Assembly (NCBI GenBank): GCA_014239435.1
Contig: JAAZYX010000025.1
Span: forward strand, 62,001-126,000
DNA: 64,000 nt
Direction of reading: 5' to 3'
DNA from: Fidelibacterota bacterium
GTDB taxonomy: Bacteria; Fidelibacterota; Marinisomatia; Marinisomatales; TCS55
Below the pieces are notes generated by a model. That model ran no database searches, was not told the DNA's origin, and saw only the letters and a list, made by a program, of their open reading frames with translations. A program made the translations under genes and the position numbers. Positions 62,150 through 64,000 of this stretch are shown piece by piece; position 1 is the first letter of the stretch; each line of letters opens with the position of its first letter.

Positions 62150-64000
62150 ATGACAGGATTTAGACATATAATACTGGTTGTTTTCGCCGCGGGAATTCTC
62201 GCGGCGGAGCATCCAGTTTTCTTAATTCAGGCGGACCTTGAAAAAGGTCTGATTACAGAATTGGAAGCAGTAGAGCTGAGGGCACGTTCAGTTTTCTTCA
62301 ATGAAACACTCCCGGAAAAATATCAAGTCGCTGATGCCACTCCGTTAAAATGCGGACTTCCATTTCATCAAGAGGCAATGGATCGTCTCGATGAACTTCC
62401 GTTTGATCTTCAAAATAAGCTTGTAAATCCATCCAATTTGTCAAGCAGAACCAATAGGGTAATCTATACATCTGCCGGTGGACTGTTTCGGATATCGTAT
62501 TCCACCAGTGGTTCCGATGCACCCTCTACTTACGATGGAAATAACAATGGAACGCCGGATTACATTGAAGATATGGGAGACTATTTTGATGACGCTATCG
62601 GTTGGGTAACGACCAACAGCTGGCACAATCCGCTGGACTATACCGGGAATTCCCAGTTTTATGTTACGGTAGAAAATTTGAGTGGTGTCTATGGGTATGT
62701 TCCGGGAAATTCCTATCATCAGATTTGGATGGACAACAGTCTGACCGACAGGTACAATAAACTCACCGGATGCCATGAATTGTTTCATCTCGTTCAGCAT
62801 TCTTATTCCGTATCCAGTTCCTGGTTTAAGGAAGCGTCCTCCATGTGGATTGAAGAAAAAATATACGATTCTTTGGATGGATATGAAGGATACGAAGGCG
62901 CGTTTCAAAATAAGCCTCATTACAGTCTAGATACATTTATCAGCGGAGAGCTGTACCAGTATGGCTCTGTTCTCTGGACATTTTACTTAGAAGAGAATTT
63001 TGGCGCAAATGCTATGAAAAATATTTGGGAAAAACCTATCGGGAATGCTGTTTCTGCAGCAAACTCATTTCTGGGAGATAACAATTCTTCCGTGACAGAA
63101 GAATTCCCGAAATTTTGTGCCTGGAATTATTTCACCGGGAGCAGAGCAAACGGAACCTATGAGGGAGGACAGTATGCCGAAGCAAGTAATTTTACTGCCG
63201 CTTCGCATGCCGGCACTTACACGAATCAAATAACCAATTTTACGCCCAGCACCGATTACCTACCGGACCATTTGGGAACCAATTATGTTCGCGTAAACCG
63301 CAGCGGGAGTTCCGGACATCTATTGATAGAATTTGATGGTGACGCAAGCAGAAATTGGCATTTGCAGATTTATACACGAACCGGAAGCAGTTATGACGGG
63401 ACAGAAATTTCCATTGATGCAAATGGAGATGCTTTATATGTCTTGAATGATTGGGGCGGCTACAGCGGTGTAACCATAAACCCGACTGTATTGAATACTA
63501 CGGGATCCAATGCGCAGTATATTTTAAATGTAACACCGGTTACAACATTGGTCCTGTTGGGAACAGCCACATCAACGGTAACCGGTAGCGATAATTATCC
63601 TGATCCAGGCGAAACGGTAAGTTTGACGGTATCCTTTCAGAATTATGGGAATCCGGTTTATAATGCAACGGCGACTCTTTCGACAACAAGTTCAGATGTA
63701 AGTATCACCGACGCAACTTCGACTTACAGCTATATTGCTACCAATGGGTCAGCTTCGAACGCAAGCGATCCATTTGAAATTTCCATTAATTCAGATGCAG
63801 AGTCTGGGGTCATTGATTTCAGCATCAGCCTGAGTTCGGGAAGTACAAATTACGTAACGGAAAATTGGTCTATGAATGTAGGCCTTCCCGGCATTTTGCT
63901 GGTGGATGATGATAACAGCGGCAGCACTGAAGAAGCGATTGTGGAAGCTTTGGATGCCCTGGCCGCTTCTTACGAAATAAAGGATAGAGCATCTAGCACC
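62150..64000 (+). CDS. Secreted HELFH metalloprotease-like protein (3' truncated)
   Basis: The frame is open from ATG 62150 to the window edge (617 codons). A signal peptide (TGFRHIILVVFAAGILAAEH) is followed by a domain with CHELFHLVQHSY: a zinc-protease HEXXH motif at residues 209-213, followed about 14 residues later by WFKEASSMWIEE. This resembles the MXAN_6640-type family of putative metalloproteases. About residues 475-570 form a CARDB-like Ig domain (DPGETVSLTVSFQNYGNPV), and the last visible part begins an ILLVDDDNSGSTEEAIVEAL segment, as in immune-inhibitor-type proteins. The end, probably a sorting domain, is missing. The activity is inferred from the motif only. Confidence 0.72.
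   Translation, partial: MTGFRHIILVVFAAGILAAEHPVFLIQADLEKGLITELEAVELRARSVFFNETLPEKYQVADATPLKCGLPFHQEAMDRLDELPFDLQNKLVNPSNLSSRTNRVIYTSAGGLFRISYSTSGSDAPSTYDGNNNGTPDYIEDMGDYFDDAIGWVTTNSWHNPLDYTGNSQFYVTVENLSGVYGYVPGNSYHQIWMDNSLTDRYNKLTGCHELFHLVQHSYSVSSSWFKEASSMWIEEKIYDSLDGYEGYEGAFQNKPHYSLDTFISGELYQYGSVLWTFYLEENFGANAMKNIWEKPIGNAVSAANSFLGDNNSSVTEEFPKFCAWNYFTGSRANGTYEGGQYAEASNFTAASHAGTYTNQITNFTPSTDYLPDHLGTNYVRVNRSGSSGHLLIEFDGDASRNWHLQIYTRTGSSYDGTEISIDANGDALYVLNDWGGYSGVTINPTVLNTTGSNAQYILNVTPVTTLVLLGTATSTVTGSDNYPDPGETVSLTVSFQNYGNPVYNATATLSTTSSDVSITDATSTYSYIATNGSASNASDPFEISINSDAESGVIDFSISLSSGSTNYVTENWSMNVGLPGILLVDDDNSGSTEEAIVEALDALAASYEIKDRASST

Noticed and set aside
1-64000. tRNA, rRNA, CRISPR array, insertion sequence or prophage
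   Set aside because: No cloverleaf, repeat-spacer pattern, transposase, integrase or att-like repeats were seen; almost all space is taken by housekeeping or surface genes.

Overview
This window reads as chromosomal DNA of an aerobic, heterotrophic, Gram-negative bacterium of the Fibrobacterota-Chlorobiota-Bacteroidota (FCB) group. A member of the Marinimicrobiota (SAR406) or a close relative is the best guess. The basis is TonB-dependent receptors with carboxypeptidase-like N-terminal domains, a PorV/PorQ-family protein, FlgD/type IX-like C-terminal sorting domains (NYPNPFNP motif), dockerin-type C-terminal tails on secreted enzymes, and a complete kynurenine pathway. The lineage is an inference from gene content; there is no rRNA gene here. 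Genes are densely packed, with many 4-base ATGA overlaps. I see no tRNA, rRNA, CRISPR array, phage or insertion sequence.

Left part (1-20.4 kb): a 5'-truncated secreted arylsulfotransferase-like protein with a dockerin tail; a TetR / MMPL exporter / LolA-like operon behind an inverted-repeat operator; a leftward Na/Pi transporter plus PhoU pair; and a leftward fatty-acid beta-oxidation operon (TetR, acyl-CoA dehydrogenase, a 44-codon small ORF, thiolase, hemolysin-III/PAQR protein, FadN-type dehydrogenase/hydratase). Then comes an iron island: a FecA-like receptor with an FTR1 permease behind a promoter/operator, followed by TetR, a heme-type TonB receptor and a HmuY-like lipoprotein.

Middle (20.4-43.7 kb): leftward tag, a GT90 glycosyltransferase, two secreted amidohydrolases (largely degenerate catalytic sites) and a LOG-family protein. 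Divergent from these is a ten-gene kynurenine operon (27.3-36.9 kb) that takes tryptophan to 2-amino-3-carboxymuconate semialdehyde. It then serves both branches: NadC toward NAD, and ACMS decarboxylase, aldehyde dehydrogenase and RidA deaminase toward catabolism. It also contains an SDR protein lacking the YxxxK motif. After it come rpe-tkt-rpiB (non-oxidative pentose phosphate pathway), a DASS transporter coupled to a tandem universal stress protein, and glutamate dehydrogenase.

Right part (43.7-64 kb): a PuuD-like membrane protein; a cluster of an unknown protein, a VKOR-like protein and a membrane-anchored zinc ribbon; a 300-base intergenic block full of palindromes and a 22-bp tandem repeat; a secreted agmatine-deiminase-like enzyme with a dockerin tail; a multi-pass membrane protein; tig-clpP-clpX (the ClpX lacks the N-terminal zinc-binding domain); and a surface/secretion block made of a large TonB receptor, a 1319-residue secreted protein, a PorV-like protein, a sorting-domain protein and a 3'-truncated HELFH metalloprotease-like protein.

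Most likely sites for something new: the small ORF and PAQR protein inside the beta-oxidation operon, the atypical SDR inside the kynurenine operon, the TetR/receptor/HmuY-like heme locus, the zinc-domain-less ClpX, the paired degenerate amidohydrolases, and the receptor/secreted-protein/PorV unit.
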